A stretch of DNA of 64,000 bases, taken from positions 744,001 through 808,000 of the forward strand of contig JBCBBH010000002.1 of the NCBI GenBank assembly GCA_038531945.1, read 5' to 3'. Positions within the stretch are counted from its first letter, which is position 1. Each line of letters opens with the position of its first letter. This DNA comes from CALBPI01 sp038531945 (GTDB taxonomy: Bacteria > Pseudomonadota > Gammaproteobacteria > Steroidobacterales > Woeseiaceae). This document shows positions 8,851-17,549 of this stretch, one piece after another. The notes under the pieces are model-generated. The model was not told where the DNA came from. It worked only from the letters and a program-made list of their open reading frames with translations, and searched no databases. Both the position numbers and the translations under genes were made by a program.

Positions 8851-9942
8851 ATGGTCAAACGTCGCAATATCTCTGGACATCGTCTCAGCGCTGAGCTTGT
8901 GTGTGCTTTTCTTTGCATGAGCACCGCGTTGCCTGCGTTCGGTGCGCAATACGCGCTGCCGGAATCCGATCAGGGGGTCATCGGAGAAATTCTGGAGATT
9001 GATGCGGCCGAGACGGATACCTTCGTCGATTTGGCGCGGCAGTATGGTGTTGGCTACACAGAATTGCGCCGAGCGAACCCTGACGTTGACCCTTGGTTGC
9101 CGGGCGCAGGCACGCGCATCGTAATCCCCGCGCAGTTCGTTTTGCCTGACGCACCGCGCCGTGGCGTGGTTTTGAATCTTGCCGAATACCGGATGTATTT
9201 CTATCCGCAGGACGACCGCGAAACCGTCTACACGTTTCCGATTAGCATCGGGCGTATGGACTGGGAGACGCCGCTTGGTCGAACCCGAGTTGTTGCCAAA
9301 GCGGAGCGGCCGAGCTGGTACCCACCGAAATCGATTCGCGAGGAACATGCAGCCGAGGGGGATCCGTTGCCCGCGGTGGTGCCGCCCGGGCCGGACAATC
9401 CGTTGGGCGAGTACGCGATTCGGTTGGGTCTGCCCGGGTATCTGATTCACGGCACCAACCGACCGGCCGGGGTCGGTATGCGTGTCACGCATGGCTGTAT
9501 ACGAATGTTCCCGGAAGACATTGAATCCTTGTTTGCGATGTTGCCTGTGAACACGCCGGTGCGGATCGTCAATCAACCGGTGAAAATGGGCTGGCATGTG
9601 GATCAGTTGATCATGGAAGCGCATGAGCCACTCGCGACTGCGATGGCGGATACGGTCGATGAACCGACCGCTGAGTCCGAGGCATTGGAGTCCGTCGAGA
9701 TCGCTGAGATTGAAGAGGGCGATCTGACGTCGATGATGCGGGTGTATGTGGCTGCGACGCGCGAACTAGATGCGACCGTAGATTGGGCGTTGATGGAAGA
9801 AGTTCTTGAGCAAGCGCGGGGCGTGCCGGTTCTTGTCGGCAAGGTCAACGCGCAAGTTGATGTTGATCAGCCAGAAGTCGAAGTTGCAGGGAATGCAGTA
9901 GACGGAGTTCGTCGGTCGCCCAGCGATCGTATTTCCCACTAG
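8851..9942 (+). CDS. L,D-transpeptidase (YkuD, ErfK/YbiS type) with LysM
   Basis: A 363-residue secreted protein: signal peptide (about 1-32, ending PAFGA), a LysM-like region (about 50-95), then the YkuD catalytic domain (about 105-240). The catalytic motif is GYLIHGTN followed by VTHGCIRM, with His200, His214 and Cys216. ErfK/YbiS enzymes attach Braun-type lipoprotein to peptidoglycan or make 3-3 cross-links. An Lpp-like lipoprotein with a C-terminal Lys lies about 1 kb downstream, a plausible substrate (inference). The C-terminal 110 residues are acidic and unassigned. Confidence 0.93.
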   Translation: MVKRRNISGHRLSAELVCAFLCMSTALPAFGAQYALPESDQGVIGEILEIDAAETDTFVDLARQYGVGYTELRRANPDVDPWLPGAGTRIVIPAQFVLPDAPRRGVVLNLAEYRMYFYPQDDRETVYTFPISIGRMDWETPLGRTRVVAKAERPSWYPPKSIREEHAAEGDPLPAVVPPGPDNPLGEYAIRLGLPGYLIHGTNRPAGVGMRVTHGCIRMFPEDIESLFAMLPVNTPVRIVNQPVKMGWHVDQLIMEAHEPLATAMADTVDEPTAESEALESVEIAEIEEGDLTSMMRVYVAATRELDATVDWALMEEVLEQARGVPVLVGKVNAQVDVDQPEVEVAGNAVDGVRRSPSDRISH

Positions 9943-10035
9943 TTCCGAAGGCGAAGGGCACACCTCAAAGCAAGCGGGTATCGATCGCGACACCTGAAGC
10001 CTAACGGAGGTCTCAATAGGCCCCAAGTCGTAGGG

Positions 10036-10344
10036 TCAATCGTCCTGCTTCAAGTCAAAACTCCTGCTATCGAAGTAAACATATCCGGAATCCATATCGA
10101 ATCTGCTTCGAGCTAGGTCGACCTCGTAAACAGCGAAATCCTTTTCGTATCGAGCCGATGTGATTGACCACTTTTCTCCCGGATTCAGATAGCCAATTAC
10201 TGTCAACCCATCATCTCGGTTTTGAGTGGGCCAGCTTGAAAATACTTCCACAGGTTCTTTCACGAGAATGTGATGTGTCTTGTCGAGGCCGCGCATGGCT
10301 AGGACTGCACCAGCAACAACAACGAAGATGAGTAATTTTCTCAT
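10036..10344 (-). CDS. Small hypothetical secreted or membrane-anchored protein
   Basis: A 102-residue protein that I do not recognise. Residues 1-18 (MRKLLIFVVVAGAVLAMR) form a signal peptide or anchor; the remainder is soluble, with WP, YLNPGEKW and many Tyr/Phe/Asp residues, suggesting a small periplasmic beta domain. There is no Cys. It lies just downstream of the remnant frame at 10360-10555 on the same strand. A real gene is likely because it has a proper export signal and compact ending, but function is unknown. Confidence 0.6.
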   Translation of the reverse strand: MRKLLIFVVVAGAVLAMRGLDKTHHILVKEPVEVFSSWPTQNRDDGLTVIGYLNPGEKWSITSARYEKDFAVYEVDLARSRFDMDSGYVYFDSRSFDLKQDD

Positions 10345-10359
10345 TTGATTTTAGCTAAC

Positions 10360-10555
10360 TCATAGCCAGTTTTTGTCGGCACCCGCGCATTGCTTTTGAA
10401 GGTGTTCCACCTCAAGCGATTGCTGTTTTCGCCTGTCGTCTAAGGAGCCAAAGCCTTGCCAGTCGCTGAACTCGCCGTATTGGTGCTCCAGGATGTCGTA
10501 GCGACAGTGAAATTGGTTGAAGTTTCGAGCAGGCGATAAAAAACGCCGCGCAGTA
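10360..10555 (-). pseudogene. Possible gene remnant without a start codon
   Basis: The minus strand stays open for about 65 codons up to the TGA at 10360-10362 and reads like real protein (for example HCRYDILEHQYGEFSDWQGF, then LEVEHLQKQC). No usable start codon is present, and the 5' part runs into the terminator of the neighbouring lipoprotein gene, in which the frame is closed by a stop. This looks like the C-terminal end of a decayed gene. A chance open frame cannot be excluded. Confidence 0.3.
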
Positions 10556-10569
10556 AAACTACGCGGCGT
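10543..10569 (-). terminator. Intrinsic terminator of the alanine-zipper lipoprotein gene
   Basis: Perfect 8-bp stem ACGCCGCG / CGCGGCGT with an 11-base loop. On the minus strand it is followed directly by a run of T (the AAAAAA at 10538-10543 on the plus strand). It lies about 50 bases after the lipoprotein stop codon. Confidence 0.85.
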
Positions 10570-10617
10570 CTTCGGCGCGCAAGGCGCCAGCCATATCAGG
10601 CAATTCCGTTGCGGGAA

Positions 10618-10920
10618 TTACTTCGACATGGAACGCTGGAACATGCGCTCCAGACGCTCTGTGTTGGCGTCACAGCAGGATTGTGCCGAGTTAGCAGCAG
10701 ACAGCGCCTGGTTGGCGGTGCTTGCAGCGCTCGCCGCTTGCTGGCTAGCACGGTCAGCAGCAGCTCGCGCAGCTTCAGCAGCGGTTTTCGCAGCCGCAGC
10801 GTCGGCAGCAGCGGCATCCGCTTTCGCACGTACTTCGTTCAGCAATTCGGTGTTCGTGCAACCGGCAGCAGTACCTAGTACCAGTACGGCAGCAGCGACT
10901 TTCAGAACGTTCTTCATCAT
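10618..10920 (-). CDS. Lpp/OprI-type alanine-zipper outer-membrane lipoprotein
   Basis: About 100 residues. The signal peptide ends in a lipobox (VLGTAAGC), so the mature protein starts with a lipidated Cys. The body is an Ala-rich heptad coiled coil (AKADAAAADAAAAKTAAEAA and similar) and the C-terminus is ERMFQRSMSK with a terminal Lys, the position at which Lpp is joined to peptidoglycan. Its end resembles Pseudomonas OprI more than E. coli Lpp. A Cys-Cys pair (QSCCDAN) before the tail is unusual. Tandem ATGs at 10920 and 10917 are both possible. It has its own strong terminator, as expected for an abundant protein. Confidence 0.9.
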   Translation of the reverse strand: MMKNVLKVAAAVLVLGTAAGCTNTELLNEVRAKADAAAADAAAAKTAAEAARAAADRASQQAASAASTANQALSAANSAQSCCDANTERLERMFQRSMSK

Positions 10921-10935
10921 TACAAAAAACCCCAT

Positions 10936-11138
10936 TCGTTCTTGTACAAGTCAGTATCGAAGATACCCAAACAACGACAGGTCAAGCCTGTAGTTGCGGC
11001 AATAATGCCAGATTTCTTGCCGAGTTATAAGAAAAACGCCCGTCTCGGTTTTGCGACACGGATTTTGGGTCTGTGCGGCTGTTCTGACTCGAGTGTTTCG
11101 GTCAAAGCAGGGGCCTGGTGATTTCTCCGCGATCGGGC
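10936..11138. promoter_or_regulatory. Divergent region between the lipoprotein gene and lexA
   Basis: No gene is visible. On the minus strand a TTGACC hexamer (plus-strand GGTCAA at 10980-10985) is a candidate -35 element for the lipoprotein gene; the matching -10 is not clear. A frame open through this stretch has no similarity to known proteins that I recognise. Confidence 0.35.
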
Positions 11139-11166
11139 TTGCGCAATCAATTGACCTGTATATAAT
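11139..11166 (+). promoter_or_regulatory. lexA promoter
   Basis: TTGCGC at 11139-11144 and a perfect TATAAT at 11161-11166 are separated by 16 bases. The -10 element lies inside the first LexA box, so bound LexA would block RNA polymerase. Distance to the lexA ATG is 32 bases. Confidence 0.7.
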
Positions 11167-11171
11167 CACAG
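11156..11171 (+). promoter_or_regulatory. LexA box 1 (SOS operator)
   Basis: CTGTATATAATCACAG is an exact CTGT-N8-ACAG SOS box with the AT-rich centre typical of gammaproteobacterial LexA. It overlaps the lexA -10 element. Confidence 0.9.
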
Positions 11172-11174
11172 TGA

Positions 11175-11190
11175 CTGGTTTTCTATACAG
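11175..11190 (+). promoter_or_regulatory. LexA box 2 (SOS operator)
   Basis: CTGGTTTTCTATACAG matches CTGT-N8-ACAG with one mismatch (CTGG). It lies 19 bases downstream of box 1 and 8 bases before the lexA ATG, the double-operator arrangement known from E. coli lexA. Confidence 0.8.
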
Positions 11191-11198
11191 GTATCGTT

Positions 11199-11816
11199 AT
11201 GAACGACCTTACACCGCGCCAATCGCAGATCCTCGAATTGATCCAGGATTTCATTAACGAAACGGGTATGCCACCGACGCGTGCCGAGATTGCCAGAGAG
11301 CTGGGTTTCAAATCGCCCAACTCGGCAGAGGAGCACTTGCGTGCCCTGCAGCGTAAAGGTGTATTGGAGCTGATTCCCGGTACTTCTCGCGGCATCCAAT
11401 TAAAGGATTCCTTGCGCGAACAAATCGGGTTGCCGTTGATTGGTCGTGTCGCGGCGGGTCATCCCATTCTCGCTGAGCAGAATATTGAAGCCCATTATCG
11501 AGTCGATCCGGCATTTTTCAGACCGAAGCCACATTACCTGCTTCGCGTTTGTGGAATGAGTATGAAAGACATCGGCATTCTGGATGGCGATCTCGTGGCG
11601 GTACACCGCACACCTGAGGTTCGCAGTCGTCAGGTCGTGGTTGCCCGGCTGGATGACGAGGTGACGGTCAAGCGCTACCGACAGGAAGGCAGTGTCGTGT
11701 GGTTGCTTCCCGAGAACGAAGACTTTGAACCGATCGAGGTCGATCTCAGTGAGCAGTCCCTAGTGATTGAAGGGGTCGTCGTGGGTGTCATTCGAGACGG
11801 CGTGCAGGTTCATTGA
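11199..11816 (+). CDS. lexA: SOS repressor LexA
   Basis: A 205-residue repressor of the SOS regulon that cleaves itself on RecA filaments. The winged helix-turn-helix covers about 1-70 (PPTRAEIARELGF). The self-cleavage site is Ala86-Gly87 in RVAAGHP; catalytic Ser121 lies in VCGMSMKDIG and Lys158 in VTVKRY. Two LexA boxes in its promoter indicate autoregulation. It is the first gene of a lexA-imuA-imuB-dnaE2 series. No terminator or further LexA box is visible in the 106 bases before imuA, so the four genes may be co-transcribed. Confidence 0.97.
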   Translation: MNDLTPRQSQILELIQDFINETGMPPTRAEIARELGFKSPNSAEEHLRALQRKGVLELIPGTSRGIQLKDSLREQIGLPLIGRVAAGHPILAEQNIEAHYRVDPAFFRPKPHYLLRVCGMSMKDIGILDGDLVAVHRTPEVRSRQVVVARLDDEVTVKRYRQEGSVVWLLPENEDFEPIEVDLSEQSLVIEGVVVGVIRDGVQVH

Positions 11817-11922
11817 GTTTCTGAGTCCCGTCACAAGGCATCCCGCGTGTCGTCAATCGTCTAATCATTCGAGTCGTGAATAGAGTCGTCAATTTGGCAA
11901 GGTAGTCCAACGAGTATTGCGT

Positions 11923-12717
11923 ATGAGCAAAGCGCCACCGGATACGTCCGGTCAGCCTGGCGATTCTGACGACAGTGGTTTGTCTGATCAGAGCGCTACG
12001 ACAAGAAAGCAAACTCCGGAGTCGTCCTCCGGGGTTTTTTTTTCCCCGGAGCAGGTGTCAGCCTTTGAATCGGTTGGACTGTGGCGTGCCAATGCGCTGA
12101 CTTCAGGGCAGGGGCCTGTGTGCGCAACCGGTTACTCCGAGCTGGATGCCTGTTTACCCGGTGGCGGATGGAACACCGCAGGGTTGACCGAGCTTCTGAC
12201 CAAGACCACGGGTGTTGGTGAGCTCCGTTTGCTGATGCCTGCTCTGGCGACGATGACCCAGACACGCCCTGGGTGGGTGATGTGGATAGCACCGCCATTT
12301 TTGCCGAATGCGCCAGCGCTGCAGCAGTGGCGAGTGGCGCCGTCGCGCATGTTGGTGATTCATCCGCGAACACCAAAAGATCTCGCCTGGGCGACGGAGC
12401 AGGCACTCACATCCAAAAACTGCATCGCCGTATTGGTATGGGCCCACGTTCTGGACCGCACCAAACAGCGAGGTGGGTTTGCGCGACTGAGTCGTCGACT
12501 GCAACTGGCCGCCTCCGAACATCGTTGCTGGGCTGTGGCATTTCGTGGGTTTGAACAACGCCGAGTGCCATCCTCTGCGGTGTTACGTATTGCCATGACA
12601 GTTACCGATGGTGGGCGCGACCTGGAGCTCCTGAAAGTGCGGGGTGGGCGACCCTGCACCGTGCGTAATTTCGATGCCGGCGTCGATTTCGGGCTGGGTG
12701 CGATGGTGGGGCAGTAA
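11923..12717 (+). CDS. imuA: Translesion synthesis-associated protein ImuA
   Basis: A RecA/SulA-related accessory protein of the ImuA-ImuB-DnaE2 mutasome, about 264 residues. The typical block is GYSELDACLPGGGW followed by LTELL near residues 65-90, with the C-terminal VRGGRPCTVRNF. The N-terminal 40 residues are polar and unassigned. I used the ATG at 11923; a TTG six bases earlier is possible. The TAA stop overlaps the imuB ATG (TAATG), so translation is coupled. Identification rests on these motifs and on the cassette order. Confidence 0.9.
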   Translation: MSKAPPDTSGQPGDSDDSGLSDQSATTRKQTPESSSGVFFSPEQVSAFESVGLWRANALTSGQGPVCATGYSELDACLPGGGWNTAGLTELLTKTTGVGELRLLMPALATMTQTRPGWVMWIAPPFLPNAPALQQWRVAPSRMLVIHPRTPKDLAWATEQALTSKNCIAVLVWAHVLDRTKQRGGFARLSRRLQLAASEHRCWAVAFRGFEQRRVPSSAVLRIAMTVTDGGRDLELLKVRGGRPCTVRNFDAGVDFGLGAMVGQ

Positions 12718-14429
12718 TGGCAGGCACACCCCGTCAATCGCAGCCGGATCTATTTCGTGATGTTAGTGATCCACAAGCCAATCAGGCGCACCAAGAGCGC
12801 CAGAAGCTGCAGTCTCGCCCCATTCGGTCAGTCGGCCATCACCCGTCAACCGAGCCGTTAGCGAACGTCACATCGGCTCAATCTGCTGTTTGGATATGCC
12901 TGTATTTTCCAGGGCTGCCATTGCAAGCGTTGCAAGACCAATGCAGTGCCACAACACCGAGTGTGGTGGTTGATGGTGATCGTCAGCGAACTGTCATTGC
13001 GGTGAACCGCGCGGCGAATGCCAGTGGTCTGGTCGCGGGTCAAAGTCTTCGTACCGCAATGGCTTTGTGTCAGGAACTCGACGTACTTGAGCGATCACTC
13101 GACAAGGAAACCGCGCTACTTGCACACGTCGCACAACGACTCATGTCACTGAGTCCACAGGTGTGCCAGCAACCACCGCAGTCGTTGTTGCTGGAAGTGC
13201 GGGGCAGCCTCAAGCTGTTCAATGGCATTGAAAACCTGTTAGCTCGACTGTTCAGTCATTGTCTGTCGGATCACCATGTGCGCTATGCCGTCGCACCCAC
13301 TCCGATGGGCGCGTCCTGGCTGGTCAGAGGTGGTCTTGGTCCATTGCCCGAAGATGTGGTCAATCGCGGACGAGACGCCCCGGAATTCCAGCAGCTGTTG
13401 AATGCTCTGGATCTGGGAGTCACCCATTGGCCCGATACCACGCTCAACGCTTTGCGAGAGATGGGGATTTACACGATCGGTGATTGCCGCCGATTACCTC
13501 GCGCCGGGCTCGCACGACGGTTCGGTGTTGAAGTGCCGCAGGATCTTGCCAAAGCACTGGGCGAGCTGCCAGATATTCGCGATGCATTGGTATCGCCGCC
13601 ACAGTTCGATGCCGTCGTGCAGCTGGATTCGGAGTTGACCGCTACAGGTGCGTTGTTGCCAGTGTGCACGTCGTTATTGCGGCAACTCGAGCTGGATTTA
13701 CGCAGGCGGCAAGCCGCTGTGCGTGAGCTCACATTTTGTTTTCATGCATGGCAGGGACAGGCAGGGCAGGTCGCGCTATCGTTGTGCGCACCGAGTCATT
13801 GCGTTGCGGACTGGCTGCCCGTTCTGCAGGCACAACTGGAGACGGTTGAGCTGTCACAACCTGTGGTTGCCGTGAGTTTGTGTGCGGCTGCACACGATGC
13901 GCTGGAGCTCGCCTCGAAGGCGTTGGACCTGACGAATAATGAAGGGTTCGAGGTTGCGATACCCGACAGTGGGTATGCGTTATTGGACCGTCTGCGGGCG
14001 CGTCTTGGGAAAGATGCGGTAGCACGACTCTTACATGTCGCAGAACATCGACCGGAGCGTGCATCACAATCGGTCGGTGTGTTCGATGCGGATCATCCCG
14101 CATCCAAGCCATTACCACCCGATTGGCAGATTTGTGATGTTCCGTTGCCGGAACAATCTCGTACGGCTGCGTCGATCTGGTTACAGCGCCCGTTGTGGTT
14201 ATTGGAACGACCCCAACCGCTGGCGGTGCGCGATGGTCGCCCTTATCACCTGGGTGCCTTGTTACTCAATCATGGTCCAGAGCGCATATCGGCCGGTTGG
14301 TGGGAGCACAACAACAGCGTTCGGGACTACTTCGTCGCTACCGATACCGACGCTGCGAGGCTGTGGGTTTTCCGTAGCTGGACGCATCAACATGAACCGC
14401 GTTGGTGGTTGCACGGCGTATTCGGTTGA
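12717..14429 (+). CDS. imuB: Inactive Y-family polymerase-like protein ImuB
   Basis: A 570-residue protein with the fold signature of Y-family polymerases (VDGDRQRTVIAVNRAANASG, then LRTAMALC). The acidic residues of an active polymerase are missing: where an active enzyme has the SxDE-type motif, this reads LLLEVRGSLKLFNG. That is the known state of ImuB, which acts as a hub tying DnaE2 and ImuA to the beta clamp rather than making DNA. The helix-hairpin-helix part is around MGIYTIGDCRRLPRAGLARR. The C-terminal 150 residues are ImuB-specific. It starts inside the imuA stop and ends 6 bases before dnaE2. Confidence 0.92.
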   Translation: MAGTPRQSQPDLFRDVSDPQANQAHQERQKLQSRPIRSVGHHPSTEPLANVTSAQSAVWICLYFPGLPLQALQDQCSATTPSVVVDGDRQRTVIAVNRAANASGLVAGQSLRTAMALCQELDVLERSLDKETALLAHVAQRLMSLSPQVCQQPPQSLLLEVRGSLKLFNGIENLLARLFSHCLSDHHVRYAVAPTPMGASWLVRGGLGPLPEDVVNRGRDAPEFQQLLNALDLGVTHWPDTTLNALREMGIYTIGDCRRLPRAGLARRFGVEVPQDLAKALGELPDIRDALVSPPQFDAVVQLDSELTATGALLPVCTSLLRQLELDLRRRQAAVRELTFCFHAWQGQAGQVALSLCAPSHCVADWLPVLQAQLETVELSQPVVAVSLCAAAHDALELASKALDLTNNEGFEVAIPDSGYALLDRLRARLGKDAVARLLHVAEHRPERASQSVGVFDADHPASKPLPPDWQICDVPLPEQSRTAASIWLQRPLWLLERPQPLAVRDGRPYHLGALLLNHGPERISAGWWEHNNSVRDYFVATDTDAARLWVFRSWTHQHEPRWWLHGVFG

Positions 14430-14435
14430 TGTGCT

Positions 14436-17400
14436 GTGGGCGAATATGTCGAACTGCATGCGCTGAGTAACTTCAGTTTTCTACGCGGCGCCTCGCACCC
14501 CGAAGAATTGGTCCAGCAAGCCGCGGCTCTGGGTTATCGTGCGATGGCCCTGACCGACGCATGCTCGCTGTCGGGGATCGTCCGCGCACACAGCGCTGCA
14601 CAAGCCTGTGAATTACCCTTGATCACAGGCGCAGAATTTCAGTTGGAGCCTGATACGCGCATCGTGATGCACGCAATGAATCGCGACGGCTATGCAGGTC
14701 TGTGTCGTCTGATTACCGCCGCACGCCGCGCTGCTGAGAAAGGCAGTTACAAACTGACCGCCGAAATGTTGGAGCAACATCTGCGGTCAGGATTGCTGGA
14801 TGATTGCACCATACTGTGGACACCCGGTCAGCGCTTTCGTTTGCCGTCAGCGCTCGATTTTCTTCCGGAGCTGGCAAAGGGGCGACTGTGGATCGCTGCG
14901 GCGTTGTTTCCCGATGGGTTGCATCAGATTCGTCTGAAAGCGCTCTATGCACTCAGCGCGTATTACGGTTTGCCTTTGGTTGCTACCGGCGACGTACATA
15001 TGCACGTGCGCAGTCGGCAGCGTCTACACGATACGCTCACCGCCATTCGTCTGCGTCAGACGGTGCAAACGGCAGGTTATGCGTTGCATGCAAACGCAGA
15101 AAAGCACTTACGGCGCATTGAGGCACTCAAGCGGTTGTATCCGGAAAGTTTGCTGCGCGAGACGTTGTGCGTTGCCGAGCGGTGTACGTTTTCGATGTCG
15201 GAATTGCGCTATGAGTATCCACACGAATTGGTGCCGGAGGGTGAAACGCCGGCAAGCTGGTTACGAACACTGACGCTCGATGGTATGCACGAGCGGTGGC
15301 CCGATGGTGTTGCCGATGCGACACGTGAGCTGATTGAGCATGAGCTGGCACTGATCGCAGACCTCGCTTACGAGCCCTATTTTTTAACGGTTCACGACAT
15401 CGTTCGATGGGCAAGAGCGGAGGGTATCCTTTGCCAGGGCCGGGGATCGGCGGCCAATTCGGCGGTGTGTTTCTGCCTTGGGATCACGGAAGTCGATCCG
15501 CAAAGACAATCGACGTTGGTTGAACGGTTCATCTCCCGCGAGCGAAACGAACCGCCTGATATCGATGTGGATTTCGAGCATCAGCGACGTGAGGAGGTCA
15601 TTCAGTACATCTATCGAAAATATGGGCGAACGCGTGCAGCGCTCGCTGCCACCGTGATCTGCTACCGACCGCGAAGTGCTATGCGTGATGTCGGCAAAGC
15701 CTTGGGTTTGGCAGATCTCCAGGTCGATCAGTTGGCGCGCAGTATGCAATGGTGGGACGGCAACACCGTGGCAGACGATCGTGTGCGGGATGCTGGGTTC
15801 GATCCGGAAAATCCTGTGTTGAAACAATTGCTCGATCTGGTCCGGGAGTTGATCGGGTTTCCCCGCCACCTGTCGCAGCATGTTGGGGGATTTGTCATTT
15901 CGGAAGGGCGGCTCGATGAGCTCGTGCCGATCGAGAATGCCAGCATGCCCGAACGTACCGTGATCCAGTGGGAGAAGGACGATCTCGAAGCATTAGGACT
16001 TCTGAAGGTGGATGTGCTGGGTTTGGGTATGTTGAGTGCGATCCGGCGCTGTTTTGACTATCTGCGTGATTTCTACGGGCAATCCCTGACACTGGCTGGT
16101 GTGCCGGCCGGAGATTCGGATACGTACGACATGATCTGTAACGCCGACACAATGGGTGTGTTCCAGATCGAGTCGCGAGCACAGATGGCGATGTTACCGA
16201 GACTGCGCCCCAGGAGTTTTTACGATCTGGTCATCGAGGTGGCCATCATCCGGCCAGGTCCGATTCAGGGCGATATGGTCCATCCGTACTTGCGTCGTCG
16301 CAATGGCGAAGAGGCGGTGAGCTATCCGAGTGAAGCGGTGCGAGATGTGTTGTCGCGCACGTTGGGTGTGCCGATTTTTCAGGAGCAGGTCATGGAGTTG
16401 GCGGTAGTCGCGGCGGGCTTTACTCCCGGTGAGGCGGATCAGTTGCGCCGCGCGATGGCTGCGTGGAAGCGACGCGGTGGTTTGGGGCCTTTTGAGGCGA
16501 AGTTGAAGCAAGGGATGCACGAACGTGGTTACAGTGATGCGTTTGCCGAACAGATCTTCGCGCAGATCAAGGGGTTCGGTGAGTATGGATTCCCGGAATC
16601 ACACTCGGCCAGTTTCGCTTTGTTGGTTTATGTTTCTGCCTGGTTGAAATGCCATTACCCGGCTGCGTTTGTTTGCGCGTTGATCAATAGCCAACCCATG
16701 GGCTTTTATAGCGCATCCCAACTCACGCAAATGTTGCGTCGGCACGGTGTCGATATCCGGCCGGTAGACGTGCGGCACAGTGATTGGAATTGCACTCTGG
16801 AGCCGGTAGGCGAGCTGGGTGCGCAGCCCGTTGCAGCGCTCCGTCTGGGGCTGCGACTGGTCAAGGGTTTGGGGGAGGAGGCGGCGCAGCGGTTGGTCGC
16901 TGTTCGGGAGTCCCGCGGGTTCTCGACCGTACAGGAAATGGCTCAGTTCGCGAGTCTGAATCGAGCGGAGTTGGGTGCCCTGGCGTCAGCAAATGCGCTG
17001 TCTCAACTGGCAGGACATCGTCATATGGCGCGATGGCAGGTGGCCGGTGTGGTACAGCAGGATGACTTACTGGCGGGTGCAGAAGTTGCCGAAGGCACCC
17101 CGATGTTACGCACACCCGACGAAGTACAAGATCTGATCGCCGACTACAGAGCGTTGGGTCTGACGTTAGGTCGACATCCGATGAGTATGTTGCGTGCCGA
17201 CTTTTCGGAACGGGGATTTACACGTTCCAGCGAGTTATCGGAACTTCACAACAATCAGCCTGTGTTGGTTGCAGGCGTTGTGATTACACGTCAGCGACCG
17301 GGCAGTGCGGGTGGCGTGAATTTTGTGACGATGGAGGATGAGAATGGGTACATCAATATCGTCATCTGGAAAGACCTTGCGGAGCGGCAGCGCAAGATTC

Positions 17401-17537
17401 TGGTCGGCTCACGATTGATGGGTGTGCAAGGGAAGGTGCAGATCCAGGGGCAGGTGATTCACGTCGTCGCGAACGAGCTACTGGATTTCAGTGATCAGCT
17501 GGTAGGGCTTGCTACACGATCGCGAGATTTTCATTAG
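14436..17537 (+). CDS. dnaE2: Error-prone DNA polymerase DnaE2 (ImuC)
   Basis: A 1033-residue C-family polymerase that carries out SOS-induced mutagenic translesion synthesis. The N-terminal PHP domain begins YVELHALSNFSFLRGASHPE. The palm has the catalytic aspartates in PPDIDVDFEHQRREEVIQYI, characteristic of DnaE2; FPRHLSQHVGGFVIS and GFGEYGFPESHSASFALLVY follow. The C-terminal OB fold carries VNFVTMEDENGYINIVIWKD. The length is that of DnaE2, shorter than replicative DnaE1 (about 1160). Start GTG. It completes the lexA-imuA-imuB-dnaE2 cassette. Confidence 0.96.
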   Translation: MGEYVELHALSNFSFLRGASHPEELVQQAAALGYRAMALTDACSLSGIVRAHSAAQACELPLITGAEFQLEPDTRIVMHAMNRDGYAGLCRLITAARRAAEKGSYKLTAEMLEQHLRSGLLDDCTILWTPGQRFRLPSALDFLPELAKGRLWIAAALFPDGLHQIRLKALYALSAYYGLPLVATGDVHMHVRSRQRLHDTLTAIRLRQTVQTAGYALHANAEKHLRRIEALKRLYPESLLRETLCVAERCTFSMSELRYEYPHELVPEGETPASWLRTLTLDGMHERWPDGVADATRELIEHELALIADLAYEPYFLTVHDIVRWARAEGILCQGRGSAANSAVCFCLGITEVDPQRQSTLVERFISRERNEPPDIDVDFEHQRREEVIQYIYRKYGRTRAALAATVICYRPRSAMRDVGKALGLADLQVDQLARSMQWWDGNTVADDRVRDAGFDPENPVLKQLLDLVRELIGFPRHLSQHVGGFVISEGRLDELVPIENASMPERTVIQWEKDDLEALGLLKVDVLGLGMLSAIRRCFDYLRDFYGQSLTLAGVPAGDSDTYDMICNADTMGVFQIESRAQMAMLPRLRPRSFYDLVIEVAIIRPGPIQGDMVHPYLRRRNGEEAVSYPSEAVRDVLSRTLGVPIFQEQVMELAVVAAGFTPGEADQLRRAMAAWKRRGGLGPFEAKLKQGMHERGYSDAFAEQIFAQIKGFGEYGFPESHSASFALLVYVSAWLKCHYPAAFVCALINSQPMGFYSASQLTQMLRRHGVDIRPVDVRHSDWNCTLEPVGELGAQPVAALRLGLRLVKGLGEEAAQRLVAVRESRGFSTVQEMAQFASLNRAELGALASANALSQLAGHRHMARWQVAGVVQQDDLLAGAEVAEGTPMLRTPDEVQDLIADYRALGLTLGRHPMSMLRADFSERGFTRSSELSELHNNQPVLVAGVVITRQRPGSAGGVNFVTMEDENGYINIVIWKDLAERQRKILVGSRLMGVQGKVQIQGQVIHVVANELLDFSDQLVGLATRSRDFH

Positions 17538-17549
17538 TGTTTACGGTAA

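Noticed and set aside
11151..11166. TTGACC plus TATAAT as lexA promoter hexamers
   Set aside because: They are only 4 bases apart; TTGCGC at 11139 with a 16-base spacer is the better -35.
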